Below, one piece after another: positions 36,941 to 48,299 of a stretch of DNA of 64,000 nt (position 1 is its first letter; every line of letters begins with the position of its first letter). The position numbers were made by a program, and so were the translations under genes. The stretch comes from Gnetum montanum (Eukaryota > Streptophyta > Gnetopsida > Gnetales > Gnetaceae), in assembly GCA_015680685.1 (NCBI GenBank), contig MNCI01033465.1, positions 597,942-661,941 on the forward strand, read 5' to 3'. The notes beneath the pieces were generated by a model. The model worked only from the letters and a program-made list of their open reading frames with translations, had not been told where the DNA came from and ran no database searches.

Positions 36941-37362
36941 CATTTCCATCTATATCTACTAATTTGAATAATTCGTTGCTATAGGCTTTAGTGACTAGGA
37001 AAGGTCCCTCCCAATTGGCTAAGAACTTATTTGCATCTTCGCTAATAACCTTAAGGACTAGGTCTTCTTCCTTGATCTTTTGCTTGTTTAGGTCATGACA
37101 ATGTTGTTGGTTCTACCTCTCTTGGTATCTTTCGATGTCAGCAAGTATTTGTATTCATTTCTCTTCCACCAAGTCTAGATCAAGAGTACATTTCTCCTTA
37201 TTCTACTCATTATTGATGAAGTCTAATAGAGCCACTCTTAGTGATGGAACCTGTAATTCAAGAGGCAAAGCAACTTTAGATTTGTAAACAAGGCTATACA
37301 AGATGACAGTAGTTGTAGTTCAAAAGGTAGTACTATAGGCCTAATATGCATGGAGTAAGGAT
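36941..37362 (-). pseudogene. Integrase C-terminus of Tat element A
   Basis: Reads as a degraded form of the integrase tail seen at 56,190-56,340 (NWEGPF, then an NGAFKLA-type block). It is separated from the core by the solo LTR at 37,363-38,634. No chromodomain is visible, as expected for Tat. Confidence 0.6.
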
Positions 37363-38634
37363 AGTTGAACTTAGAAGGGAGGGATGAATAAGTTCCCCAA
37401 AAAAAATTAATAAACCAAAGCACACAACAAATTTTAATGTGGTTCCCCAAATTGGGTAGTCCATACTTGGAGGGTACTTCGCTAGCATACCTCTAGACTT
37501 TGTTACTCTCAAAATGTGGTTTGAAGAGTATCACACCCTATACAATATGTAAGGTCCACTCTGGAGTGATTTGATGCAATGAATCTACTCAACCCCACAA
37601 GGTCTTGACAAGCTTAGAATGTGGTTTCTAGGATCTCACAACCTTTACAACTGAAGCTCTACTTTGGAGTATTGTGATGCTACACCAACACTGAATCTTG
37701 CAGGGTCTTGATAAGCTCAAAAAAGATGCCTTCCTACAAGAAAAAATCAACCCCATAGGATAGTAAAAGAGAACAAAAATCACAAGGAAATAATGCAACT
37801 AAATTTGATGATCCTTATACTTTTAGGTATAGTTCAATTTGACCACTTACAATAGACAAAAGATAGTACAATGAGGAACAATAACAACAGAATGATGTAT
37901 ACAATGATTGCTTGATAATGAGAATTGATAATACACAATGCTTGCACATTTTTCAATGGAATGAAGTCTTCTTATAGCTAATATGTTTCTAAAATCACCT
38001 CAAAATTTGTGCAATGGTTACTTAACAGTCATTAGAAACATCTTCTTCAAGACTAAGATGTCTTTTTGCATCAAACCTTCATTCTAGAAAGATGTCTATT
38101 CCATAAGAAAGACATGTTTGTGGAGACGTCTTTCTCACCAGAAAGACATCTACTATTTGTCAAAGATGTCTTCTTTTGAGCAATCTTCAACTTGGTCAAA
38201 ACATCTTTTGTTTCTTGGAGATGTCTTTGCTTAATAGTAGACATCTACTATTTTTGCAAGGCATCTTCACTAATTCTCCTTCTTTTTGACCAAGATGTTT
38301 GCTACTATTTTTGTAAAATGTCTTCATTGATTCTTCTTCTCTTCAACCAAGACATTTGTTGCTATTAAGGTAAACCTTCATTTGATGGGAGACATTTGTT
38401 ATTTCTTGGAGATATCTTTCTACCATAAGTTCTTCAATACTTAAGGCTTATATTTGATCTCTAGAGATGAGCTTTAAAGTCTTAGTTTCTTGTCCATGCT
38501 CTTTGAACTCCCACATGCTTCCTTAAGACCTTGTAGATGTCTGAATCTAAGTTCTTACCCTACAAATACAAGAACCATACAAACATTTGTTTACTTCATT
38601 TTTCTTAACATTTTGACATACCAAAATGTCAACA
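37363..38634 (-). mobile_element. Copia-like solo LTR in the integrase
   Basis: 1,272 bp interrupting the integrase. On the minus strand it starts TGTTGACATTTTGG and ends TCTAAGTTCAACT; the short inverted ends are TGTTGA / TCAAC. Flanks are AGGAT (37,358-37,362) and TGGAT (38,635-38,639), a target-site duplication matching at 4 of 5 bases. The uninterrupted homologue at about 56,640-56,690 shows that the host sequence continues across the site. A 'ttcatccctcccttcta' end is typical of copia LTRs, so the class is an inference. U3 (38,040-38,420) is packed with AAGACATC/GATGTCTT motifs. Confidence 0.75.
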
Positions 38635-38639
38635 TGGAT

Positions 38640-39290
38640 AAGCCACTCATGCCACTTGTGTTTACTATTGTTCAACATCTTTTTGAGAAATTTTATGATA
38701 ACCTTGTTGCTAGCTTCATCTTTTCTATTATCTTATTATGGTGATGAAAAAGAATGATTAATTCTTGGTTCTTGACAAAAGGTTTTTATTTATTAGCTAC
38801 TGAACTATGGTATGTTATCTATGACTATGGTTAGAGGTATGCCAAAATGAGCTACTATGTTATCTAATATAAATTTACAGACTTGTTGAGAAGTTTTCTT
38901 CCTTAGAGGAATAGCTTCAACCCACTTTGTAAAATATTTGGTTGTAGTGATGATAAAGCTATGCCCCATGGAAGACTTAGGCATTATGGGTCCAATAATG
39001 TCAAGTTCCAACAATTAAAATGGCCAAATTATTTAAGTATTATGTAGCTCAGTAGGTGGCACATGTATCAAGTTACTGTGCTATTGACAAGTATCACAAG
39101 TTTTGACTTTTGCAAGTAGTCACTTTTCATATAGGGTTAATAGTATTTTGATCTTCTAATTTTTACAATCATGGCTCTAGGTCTTATATGTCCTTCACAC
39201 ATATTTTCATGAACTTGCTCAAGGACTATGTGGGCTTCGATTTTGCCCAATAACACTAACAATATGCCATCATTAGATCTTTGACATAGT
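38640..39290 (-). pseudogene. Integrase core and zinc domain of Tat element A
   Basis: Minus strand: LDIIGPIMPKSSMGHSFI (first catalytic Asp, about 38,980-39,010), KYFTKWVEAIPLRK, then GIPLTIVIDN with the second Asp kept. The zinc-binding start lies at 39,100-39,250 and is decayed. It matches the integrase at 56,864-57,280 residue by residue over long stretches. Confidence 0.75.
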
Positions 39291-39479
39291 GTGTTATCAC
39301 CTAAAATGACATATTACTTTGATCTTTTATGTAAAGTGTTCTTTTAAGGAGTAATCAACTTCTACAAAGATTCACCATGCATTAGGTAAGACTTGATATC
39401 ATCATACCACTCTTATTGAGGAGTGGTAGTAACAATGACTATAGAGATGCCTTCAATGTTCTATGTGATGGAAATAACA

Positions 39480-40010
39480 TAGTTCACAATTAAGAAAGAT
39501 AAGTTTCTAAACACATCTAATGTCACACTTAAGGCTAAGGTTGTAATAGTATTAGCTAAGGTATTCTCGTTTCAAGGTATATGTTAAATACCAACATCTG
39601 TAAATTATTGCATTAGTTTCTTAGCTAGATCACAGTAGGGTTGCATCTGTTTGGCCTTACATGCATAAACCTATGTTACTTAGTTAACCACAAGTTGTGA
39701 ATCACCTTTTATCATTAAGAATTTGATTCCTTAGTCAAGGGCTACCATCATTCCTCTGATCAATCCTTCATAGTCAGCCATGATGTTGCACATGAAAATT
39801 AAAAATGGTAAATGAAAGATTGGATTACACTAGAAGATGATGTTAAGATGGTAGTAGCACTATTCCCATGCTTAATTGAATCTCTTTAAAAGTGCATGAT
39901 AGCTTTATAACCCTTAGGTACCTAATGAACAATGCTGACATGTTCATCAAGGAACTCAAGGTCTATGGATACATGGCTCTTAATTAGGGAAGTTGTGAGT
40001 TGTGAAGCTA
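39480..40010 (-). pseudogene. Archaeal-type RNase H of Tat element A
   Basis: The second RNase H that marks the Tat lineage lies between RNase H and integrase. Minus-strand reading: DYEGLIRGMMVALD.GIKFL, then GDSQLVVN (catalytic Asp) and VYACKA. TAG stops replace CAG and CAA codons, for example in VVNxVTxVYA. Its intact relative is at 57,347-57,979. Confidence 0.7.
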
Positions 40011-40019
40011 TAGCTTGAT

Positions 40020-40340
40020 CCTTGGTTGAGGCTTGGGAGATATAATGTAAGTCAAACTTAGTTGTTATGGCTTTCCATCATGCTATCTAGTTACTTTTGT
40101 AAATATTGGTTGTTATGGCTCTTAAGACATTATCCTTGCATATGACATTGACTTGGCTCCTAAAGAGGTAGTGTCTCCACTTCTTTAAGGAGAAGACTAA
40201 GGCTAGGTAATACCTCTCAACCTCTGTGTATCAAGTATCATAGGCTATTAATGCATGGATTAGGTAGTATATAGAAATATTTGCTCCATCATCTTATTTT
40301 TGATAGAGTTGAGGGGCTATGGATGTATCAAAGATAGCAA
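40020..40340 (-). pseudogene. RNase H of Tat element A
   Basis: Decayed first RNase H between RT (right) and the archaeal-type RNase H (left). Identified mainly by position and by alignment with 57,998-58,300. No frame is intact. Confidence 0.5.
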
Positions 40341-40399
40341 GGTAGATGTAAAAAGGTTTATTCTTTTGTGGTGGATATGCCTTGGATAGTTGGGCCAAC

Positions 40400-41491
40400 T
40401 CTTGCTTAATGTTATCAAAGTTTTCTTGGCACTAGGTAGTCCACTCATAGTGAAATCCTTTCTTAAGCAAGTTTTACATGGGTTGTAGCTTATTTTTGAG
40501 TCTTGAGATGAACCTCTGGATAAATTGCAATCTACCATATAGTCCTTGAAGCTCCTTAAGGTTAGTAGGTGCTACCAAGTTGGTTATGACCGTAATCTTA
40601 TCAGGATCAACATGTATCTCTGTAAAAAATCCAAGCATCTTACTAATTTTAATGAAAAAAACACACCTCTTAGGATTGAGTCTAAGTTTGTATTTGAGGC
40701 ATCGTTTGAGTACTAAGTTAAGATCATGTGCATGCTCATTGGTCATTTTGAATTTGATTGCTATATCATCCACATAGTTATTAAGTAACCCTAGCATGTA
40801 ATCACTAAATATGTACAACATGGCTCATTGATAGGTTGCACTTGCATTATTTAGACCAAACAACATCATGGTATAACAAAATTTTCCCTGAGGTCATGAA
40901 GGTCATGTAAAGTTGATGCTTCAGGTTGATCCTAACTTGGTTGTATCCCGAGAACCCATTCATTAAGGATAGCAAGGCATGTCTAGTTGTAGTATTGATG
41001 AGTTGGTCAATAATAGGAAAAGGAAAATCATCTTTAATAGTTTCCTTATTTAGGTCTTAGAAATTAATGCAAATACATATACTCCCATTTTTCTTAGGGA
41101 CTACCACTATGCTAAACACCTAATCTATGTAGTCACTAGCTTGAATGAAACCCACTTGGTAAAGTTTCATGATCTCATCATGAACTTCCATGAATAGATC
41201 TAGTCTAATGTTGTGAACCTTTGCCTTAATTGGTTTAATACTAGGATCAAGTATAATGTTGTGCTAAACTAGACATGGATCAAGACCCAACATATCTTCA
41301 TATGACTAGGCAAAGGCCTTAATGTTATCTTAAAGGACATTGGTAATGTCTTGAGCCTAATGAGGCTCAAGTGAGGAACTTAATTTTAGTATTTTCTCCT
41401 TACTATTATGCATTATGATTGCAACCTTAGTTAGAGAGTCTTTAGTAATTTCACAAGCCCTAAGGTCAAGGGTTTTAACTAGGTGTTCAGG
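40400..41491 (-). pseudogene. Reverse transcriptase of Tat element A, decayed
   Basis: Minus strand. The open piece 40,474-40,821 has NNYVDDIAIK (catalytic YVDD at 40,761-40,777), LRLNPKRCVFF, GFFTEIHVDPDKI, and TNLKELQGLYGRLQF. Further right are LNKETIKDDFP and NGFSGYNQVRI near 40,930-41,060, and AS(Y/D)...V..IVVVPKKNG near 41,080-41,150. The N-terminal extension reads EHLVKTLDL at about 41,470-41,490. Right there the gag-only element is inserted (TSD CCATT). Confidence 0.8.
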
Positions 41492-41496
41492 CCATT

Positions 41497-42347
41497 TGAT
41501 GAGCCACATATCAGGACTGCGATATCGTGTTCGTGATATTAGGTCCAAGATATTGTATCCTGCCAAGCAATATTAGACATCCAATATTAGGACCTGTCTC
41601 ATTGCCTATAAATGAGAGGTAGGTGCACTTGGTTTGGTAGTTAGTTGTTAGTCCCTTACCTGAACTCTTGCAGTTTCTCCCTCTTAGAGTTAGAATTATT
41701 TCTAAGTGCCCGCAGTAGGAGTCATAAAGCAAATGGATCTTTATTTGAGCATTGTGTACCTAAGCACACCTTGTGTTTGGAAATGAATATTGAGATTACT
41801 TCATCATTGTAGCATTCACTTAGTTTTAACTATTATTTATTTCTTTCTTACTTAATATCTCTTTACCTTCCTCTCCTATCCCTGTTATCAAATGTGAAAT
41901 GAGTATGACTTAATCACAAGCATTTAAGTGTGACTACTTGGTATCCTAGTAGTGTGTACCTAGGACATGCGCTTGGTAATACCAGTAGCACTACATGAGG
42001 TCCAAGATGTATACAGATGATTAAGGGATGGATTCTCATCGCACTTAGGCTAGCTTAAACTTTCTTCACCCTTTCCCTCTTAGTTAAAACAAAGTTACTT
42101 TCCATTGCCTTTAGGAGTAGCATTAGTCTAGGACCACATCATACACCTTACTTTCACATCATACACCTCACTTTGGGCTAAATCATATGTGATAAAGAAA
42201 ATACTAGTCCAGGTGGGAAGATAGTGAACTGCGATCGACAAGTAACTATCTAGATACCACAACTAGCCCATCTGCGAAGTTCAACCGGATCATGCATGAA
42301 TGCTCATATTCGTATGGTTGAGTGTAGGGGTACCTCACCACTCATCA
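41497..42347 (+). mobile_element. 5' LTR of the gag-only element
   Basis: 851 bp, TGATGAG to CTCATCA. TATAAATG at 41,607-41,614. The U3 is short and contains several GATATT/AATATT/GATATC motifs. A local duplication of 'cacatcatacacct' is seen near 42,150-42,170 but not in the 3' LTR. Confidence 0.9.
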
Positions 42348-42348
42348 T

Positions 42349-42369
42349 TGGCGCTATTGTCGAGGACGG
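42349..42369 (+). promoter_or_regulatory. Primer-binding site, tRNA-Asp type
   Basis: TGGCGCTATTGTCGAGGACGG begins two bases after the LTR end. Compared with the complement of plant tRNA-Asp (TGGCGCCGTTGCCGGGGA) it has a few transitions only. Confidence 0.8.
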
Positions 42370-42478
42370 TGCTAGTTATTTAGATTAGTTATATCATCCA
42401 AGATTGCTGTAACAAAGCCTTGACAATATATCTTTCAAAAAGAAGTAATTGCAAATAAGTCACACACAATTCATAACA

Positions 42479-44515
42479 ATGTCTCTCTTACAAGACTATG
42501 ATAATGCAACAACCAGTAAGGCAATTCATTGAAGAACTAGTGAATTATACGATGATGAAGACAAAGTTTGGAGTACTCAATCTGATGCAGGGGCCTCCTA
42601 TGTACATAAACAAAGACAACATTGTCCCAATTCATAATTTCATAACCTACCTAGTGATGATGAACCCTTGCTGGCCACTAAGAGCCTAATGCATATACAA
42701 GAGGTTGTTCGAATATCTCGCAGACTCCGCAAGGAAAGGCATCTACCTAGGCTTGATTTAAACAAATTTTCCAAGTTTTCATGAGGCTATGATTTAGATC
42801 CACAACATCATTTACAAGCCTTCTATGATGCCTGTGTATGGAACAATATTGATAATGGGTGGAAAATACTTAAGGTATTTCCTACAATACTCGTTGGCCA
42901 AGCAAAAGTATGATATAGGTCCTTACAACCAAAAATAATTTAACGTTGGCCGACAATGGTAGAACTCTTCAATGAAAGATATCAAATGTATGCAAGAGTG
43001 TCAACCTTGAGGAAAAAAATCCAAGAATGGAAACAAGCACAACATGAACCCTTGGACATGGCCTTAGAAAGATATTATGCATTGTTAAACAATTTTCTAG
43101 GCCATGGGTTCTCCGAGGAAAGGCTAATGTATCACATCATGGATAGGCTCTATAATGAAACAAGGGAAACGCTAGGGATGTATGCTCAAGGTCACCTATA
43201 TGAGCTACGAACCCATCAATTCAAAGAGCTTATTAAGCGGGTAGCAAAAGAAGAAGGAGAAATGGCTAAATGGGAGAATGTTAAAAGCTCTCAATGGGAC
43301 CAAAATATCGAATTAGCAAAGGTCCATGATCATGAAGAGGAGAAATTAACTCACCTCAAGGAAATGGAATCATCTTTGCTGATACTATAATCACTAGATG
43401 AAATTGAGGCAAAGATCAATAAGATGACGGAATGGATACATGAAAAATGTGGAGAATATGCCAACACTATTAGAGGTAGAATCATGATGAACCAAGAAGC
43501 AGGATAGAACATCCTTAGATAATCAGAAAGAAGGGCTGAAGAAAATAAGAACTCAACTGCTAATCATATGTATCAATGTAACATTTTCCTACACGATCAC
43601 CCCAAAGGTCAATGCCCAATATTGTCACACTTACATGAGCATTAGGGAAGAATGTTACATCTAGAGTTCATACAAAAATACTATGTTCAATCATAGTGGC
43701 AAAAATCCCAATCATGGGGGAGGCCACCCTCAAACTAGTCACACCCTTCATATCATCTGAACCTAAGTGCTTATCAGGTTCAACATCTTGTTTCTCCAAC
43801 CATGTCAACATCTTCTATCTCACCACATTGTTATTATTCTCATAAGTACTATTAGCTTATGTCCTTTCCAACAAGATCACCACCTCATGTTCCTTATACT
43901 TCTCCTTACTCTCAATATTCTCATCCTTCACCTTCTTGTACATCGCCACCAATAGTACCAGAAGGTTTTTTACCACAGCATCAACCCACGAACGTTACTT
44001 GTGTTGCTACTATCAACCGTAGTGGGAATCCTCCACAACATCAAAGGCATCCCTTCTTTAGACATGACTGTAGAAAGGGATAGCACAGTTCCAAGACCAC
44101 TACATCCTCCCACTTAGCACAAGCTCAACACTGTGGTGCATCTTTCTCCTCAAACCCAATGCCTCATGTAACCTTATTGGGGCCACCAATCAATACTCCA
44201 AAAATTGTGCAGTCCAATGAATATAGCCACGTAGGGAGACATATCGATCCTTGCATACCATCTTACGGTCAAGGTTGCTATAGTGGGTCAACTCTGTACC
44301 AATTAAACTCATCTTCTAACTTGCACCACTATGTCAACTTTAATATAGTGCGTGCACCCCAATTTGGGTACATTCCAACCACAACATCAAAAGACACCCA
44401 GTGGTTTGGATATGATCAAGTCCCAATATTTTCGAAATGCATGGATCCAACCCTTCCATTTATTAATTCTCGCTATGGTCAAAAGTTTAGTTATGGGGGA
44501 TATCCCCCATTCTAA
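42479..44515 (+). pseudogene. gag: Gag of the gag-only element
   Basis: One frame of 679 codons from ATG (42,479, MSLLQDYDN) to the TAA at 44,513, broken by about a dozen stops but without an obvious frameshift. The gag core spans 42,840-43,260: FPTILVGQAKVWYRSL, then MVELFNERYQMY and LERYYALLNNFLGHGFSEERL. A zinc-knuckle-like CNIFLHDHPKGQC follows near 43,575-43,615; the second Cys is Phe. The C-terminal third is rich in P, S, Q and H. The longest open part is 42,956-43,390. The start was chosen as the first ATG that keeps this frame after the leader. Confidence 0.75.
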
Positions 44516-45876
44516 CAAATAGATTTAATAAATGTTTTTCCTTTTCTTTAATTTTAAAATTTTTTGTTTTATCTTTTTATTGGTTGGTTCATCTTTTTAT
44601 TTATTATTTTATCTTTTTATCTTTTTGTGGGTAATCTCATCTATGAATAAAACACTCATGTGACTCATTGGTTGAGGTGTTATTCTATGTTATCAAGTCT
44701 CATGTGACTAATTACTTGGATAGTGAGCCCATCACATCCACCCACCCATTCTATTAATAAGTGGTTCTACTCTAGGTCCGATGATATTCTTGACATCATT
44801 AAAACTTAAACTAATTTTGTGCTCATTATGCCTAGAGTAAAAAATAATGGACTAAGAGGGAATGGCTAGGGTGTGACATCAAGGGGACTTGTGGATTCTC
44901 TTTAATGACATTTGTAGGAGTTATCATGCAGACTGGTTGTACTAAGATCCTTGTAGATCTAACGAAAAATGGAAGTAAGAGTAATAAAGGCAGTCAATAA
45001 AAAAACCCCAATGCTATTCTTGGGGGTCTCACTGGAAAGACATGCACCCATGCCTAAAGGTAGGTAGCTTCTCTGGATTACGCATCCAAATAAAAAGGAG
45101 AGTGTGCCACAAATTCCCAATCACTCCTCCCTTGAACAAAACACCAAGTCATCGTATGCCTTGCTGTTATGATGCTCTTATGGTTGTCCATCATTGGATG
45201 AAATAATGCGATGTCACTAATTGAAGGAATGGACTTGGTCTTGATTTTGGAGTGATGGGCTAATGACACATTAATCATGTCCTACACTCAAGATTCATTA
45301 TGCCCTGGGTCAGTTACCTCATGTCCCAATCTTTGCAATTCCTTCTACAATTTGCCTCATCTCGTTATTCATGTATTTGTGACTCGTGTCTTATGTAGCA
45401 TTGAATTCATATCTCACCATGGTGGTATCTACATGTGTGTGTTTTGTGCAACTAGTGGGGATTACATTTAAACATTTTAGTGCCTATGAACATTTTCAAG
45501 CATGGTTACATAAGGGCATCATAGGTAGGAACCTGCTTGGGGGAGGACCCACTTGTGTAACCTTTGTAATTTACACTCATTGCACATCATCACCACATCA
45601 TTTTATACACTCCGGGTACTTCATTGTCAAATCTATTCTTTCCTTTGTCATTATTTTATCAAACATTCCTCAAAACCATTACATGTCCTTTTATGTGTCA
45701 CCTAAACAAATCAGTTCCAACATTAAAATTTTAGGGAAACTTCATTGAAAAAATTTCTAACTCTAAAATCACACTAAGTAAAGAATTCAACATTTATTAA
45801 AGGAAATGATTAAGGTATGAAATAATTGAACTTATTTCAATAAACTTAATAATAATTGATTTTTGTGTGATTATAG
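44516..45876 (+). other. Non-coding internal spacer of the gag-only element
   Basis: AT-rich DNA in place of pol. It begins with a T-rich run of 'atctttttat' repeats (44,570-44,630). No RT, integrase or protease motif can be found on either strand. It ends in an intron-acceptor-like sequence (TTTTTGTGTGATTATAG) directly before the next ATG. Confidence 0.55.
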
Positions 45877-46314
45877 ATGGCCCCTATAAGAGGACAATAA
45901 GGAGGACCTTCTCAAGGTGCAACTGAATTCCCGGGGGGAGGTAGAGGCCAAGGACCTCATGCAGAACATGTAGAGTAGGAGGAACAATCATTCAACATCC
46001 ATCTGGAAACTCCTATCATTGCACAATCTAGGTAAGCAAAAGGTGAAGAGGTTATGGCCCAAGCCTATGAAGAAGAATGATGACTATTTGTGGCATGGCA
46101 TGTCAAGGTTAATCAAGTGTTCCTGCAGCTATCATTTCCATGGGAAGTGCCGACTCCATCAAACATTGGAACATTAGCATGGACAGCTCATAATCCTCGA
46201 ATAGAAGAGGAGAAACATCAAACACTTCTTCAACGGTATCAATCTTAGAAGCCTAGAGCATAGGACAAAGGAGAGGTACCCATGGATGAGCCACTACCAC
46301 CAAGAACCACATGA
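45877..46314 (+). pseudogene. Small ORF in env position of the gag-only element
   Basis: 145 codons with stops, beginning MAPIRGQ and then G- and Q-rich, later PWEVPTPSN and MDEPLPPRTT. It lies about 180 bp before the 3' LTR. The ATG directly follows an acceptor-like TTATAG. I see no signal peptide or membrane segment, so the term env refers to position only. It resembles the start of the ORF at 7,208 (minus). Function unknown. Confidence 0.35.
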
Positions 46315-46495
46315 GTTCCAATAAATTTTGTAATTTTGTGTTCATGTCCCAATTTTGTCGTATTCAACTCTCCATTGCAGCATGAATAAATTTTTAGTTA
46401 GTCAATAATCCCATACCTATCCGCTGTGTAATCAATTGAACTTGTTCCTCACTTTCTTTGACTCAAGGATGAGTTGTTATTCAACCGTGAGGGTA

Positions 46496-47486
46496 TGATG
46501 AATCATGGTTTGCCAGGTGCTAATATTGGACCCCTATTATCAGACCCTTAATATCAAGTACAAGATATCAAGTCTAATGAGTCTTGATATCAGACCCCCA
46601 ATATCAGGTACTCAATATCATAGCCTAGCTAACGATATCAAATACGCAATATCGTGATCCCTATGTAAGCCTATAAATACACAATTGAGCACATGGGAGA
46701 GTCATAGTAAAAGTTAGTATTAGAGTAGGATATTTTTGTTAGTATCAATTCCTCTCAACCCTTTCTTCAGTGCATGCTTGCAGTGTGATGATTGTAATTG
46801 TATGGAACCTTTATTCGAGTGTGACGTACTTAGACAGACACATGAATAGTAATAAAGATTAAGATTACTTTATCATTGTAGCATTCACTTAGTTTTAACT
46901 ATTATGTACCTAAGCACACCTTGTGTCTGGAAATAAAGACAAAATTTATCATAAACCTTGCAGCATTTAGAATAGCTTATCTCTCATACTTAATGCTATT
47001 TACAGTTCTTTAATGCTTTCCATAGTTAATTAATGTTTCTTTTATTGATTCGTTAATTTTCACAAGTAAGCACACTCAGTACAACCACTACGATCATGCG
47101 TGGAACACTTGGTAACCTAGTACCAATTAGCATTTGATAATCCTAGTAGTGTTGCATGAGGTCCAAGATGTGTATGGATGATTAAGGGATGGATGCTCAT
47201 CACACTTAGGCTAGCTTAGACTCTCTTCAGCCTTTCCCTCAGTTAAAACAAAGTTACTTTTCATTGCCTCTAAGAGTAGCACTAGACTAGGACCACATCA
47301 TACACCTCACTCTGGACTAAACCATACGTGACAAAGAAAATACTAGTCTAGGTCGAAAGACAGTGAACTATGATCAACAAGTAACTATCTAAATACCACA
47401 ACTAGCCTATTTGCAGAGTTCAACCGAATCATGCATGAACGCTCATATTCGTATGGTTGAGTGTAGGGGTACCTCACCACTCATCA
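46496..47486 (+). mobile_element. 3' LTR of the gag-only element
   Basis: 991 bp, TGATGAATCATGG to CTCATCA, with TATAAATA at 46,672-46,679. The U3 holds about nine (G/A)ATATCA motifs, more than the 5' LTR. It also carries an extra 'tacctaagcacaccttgtgt' block at 46,905-46,925, which in the 5' LTR occurs only at an earlier position. The difference in length (991 against 851 bp) comes from these. Confidence 0.9.
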
Positions 47487-47491
47487 CCATT

Positions 47492-47689
47492 CAAGAGGCT
47501 TTTCTATAAAGGCTATGTGATTGATCGAGCTCTTAGGCTCAAGATCTAAGTAATTTAGGTCAATGAATTATTCAACATCACCATGAGGGACACTTACGCT
47601 TAGAGGTAAACTAAACTACTTCTAGGTGTCCATACTCTAGTCTTGCACATCAACCATAAGCACATTAAGTCACAATTGTGTGATAAAAT
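47492..47689 (-). pseudogene. Continuation of Tat element A upstream of RT
   Basis: Beyond the CCATT duplication the minus-strand sequence should continue the region upstream of RT. It has no clear motif, only short open pieces. Called by position. Confidence 0.3.
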
Positions 47690-48150
47690 GGTTAAACAAT
47701 GTCAAAGTAATGTAAAACACTCTAACAATAATGTAGAGGTGAGCTAAAACACATTAAGTTAATGGCAAAACATGGTCAACAAAGGCTATAAGAGGTAGTT
47801 TAATGTAAATAGGGTGAGACCAAATGATGTGGAATGGGGTCAAATTGATGCCAAATGATGGTCAAACCCCATAAAATGGTATCAAACAAGGTCAAATAAG
47901 GTCATACTAATATAATGACATCAACTGATGTCAAATCAAGTCAACTAAGGTCTAAAAAATGTCAAATGATGAGAAAATGTGATCAAATAGGTTTAATTGA
48001 TGTAGGAAATGATAAAAATGAACTTAAAGGATACCAAATGAGCTGAAAATGATGGATAACAATGTGAAACAAGGCTAAGAAAAGTTAAAACATAATAGAA
48101 ACAAGTCTATAATAGGAAAGGTAGGTAACATATGGTAAAACATGGTTAAT
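47690..48150 (+). repeat. Degenerate TCAAATGATG repeat region
   Basis: Built from short decayed units such as 'gtcaaatgatgccaaatgatg' and 'aaacaaggtcaaataaggtc'. It matches the reverse complement of 19,290-19,700. Confidence 0.6.
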
Positions 48151-48299
48151 CGTGGTTAATCATGGTCAAATATTACTATTTTTAGGCCTTATTGGGCCAT
48201 GGTGGGAGGCTCCACGATTGGTGGGAGAGTTTGGGCACTTGAGATGGTCGTTTTCAAGTCTATTTGGAAGCAAAAACAAGGTACTTTGCACTAAATATG

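Larger units (their letters stand above)
41497..47486 (+). mobile_element. Complete gag-only LTR retrotransposon (TR-GAG type)
   Basis: A 5,990 bp element with two LTRs (41,497-42,347 and 46,496-47,486), a tRNA-Asp primer-binding site, a gag frame, and a short ORF near the 3' LTR. No protease, RT, RNase H or integrase can be seen. CCATT flanks it on both sides (41,492-41,496 and 47,487-47,491). It is inserted next to the RT of Tat element A in opposite orientation. It would have depended on enzymes from a relative, plausibly an Athila-like element, because LTR type, primer type and zinc-knuckle form agree. Over the last 92 bp the LTRs differ at 6 positions, all transitions. Confidence 0.9.
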
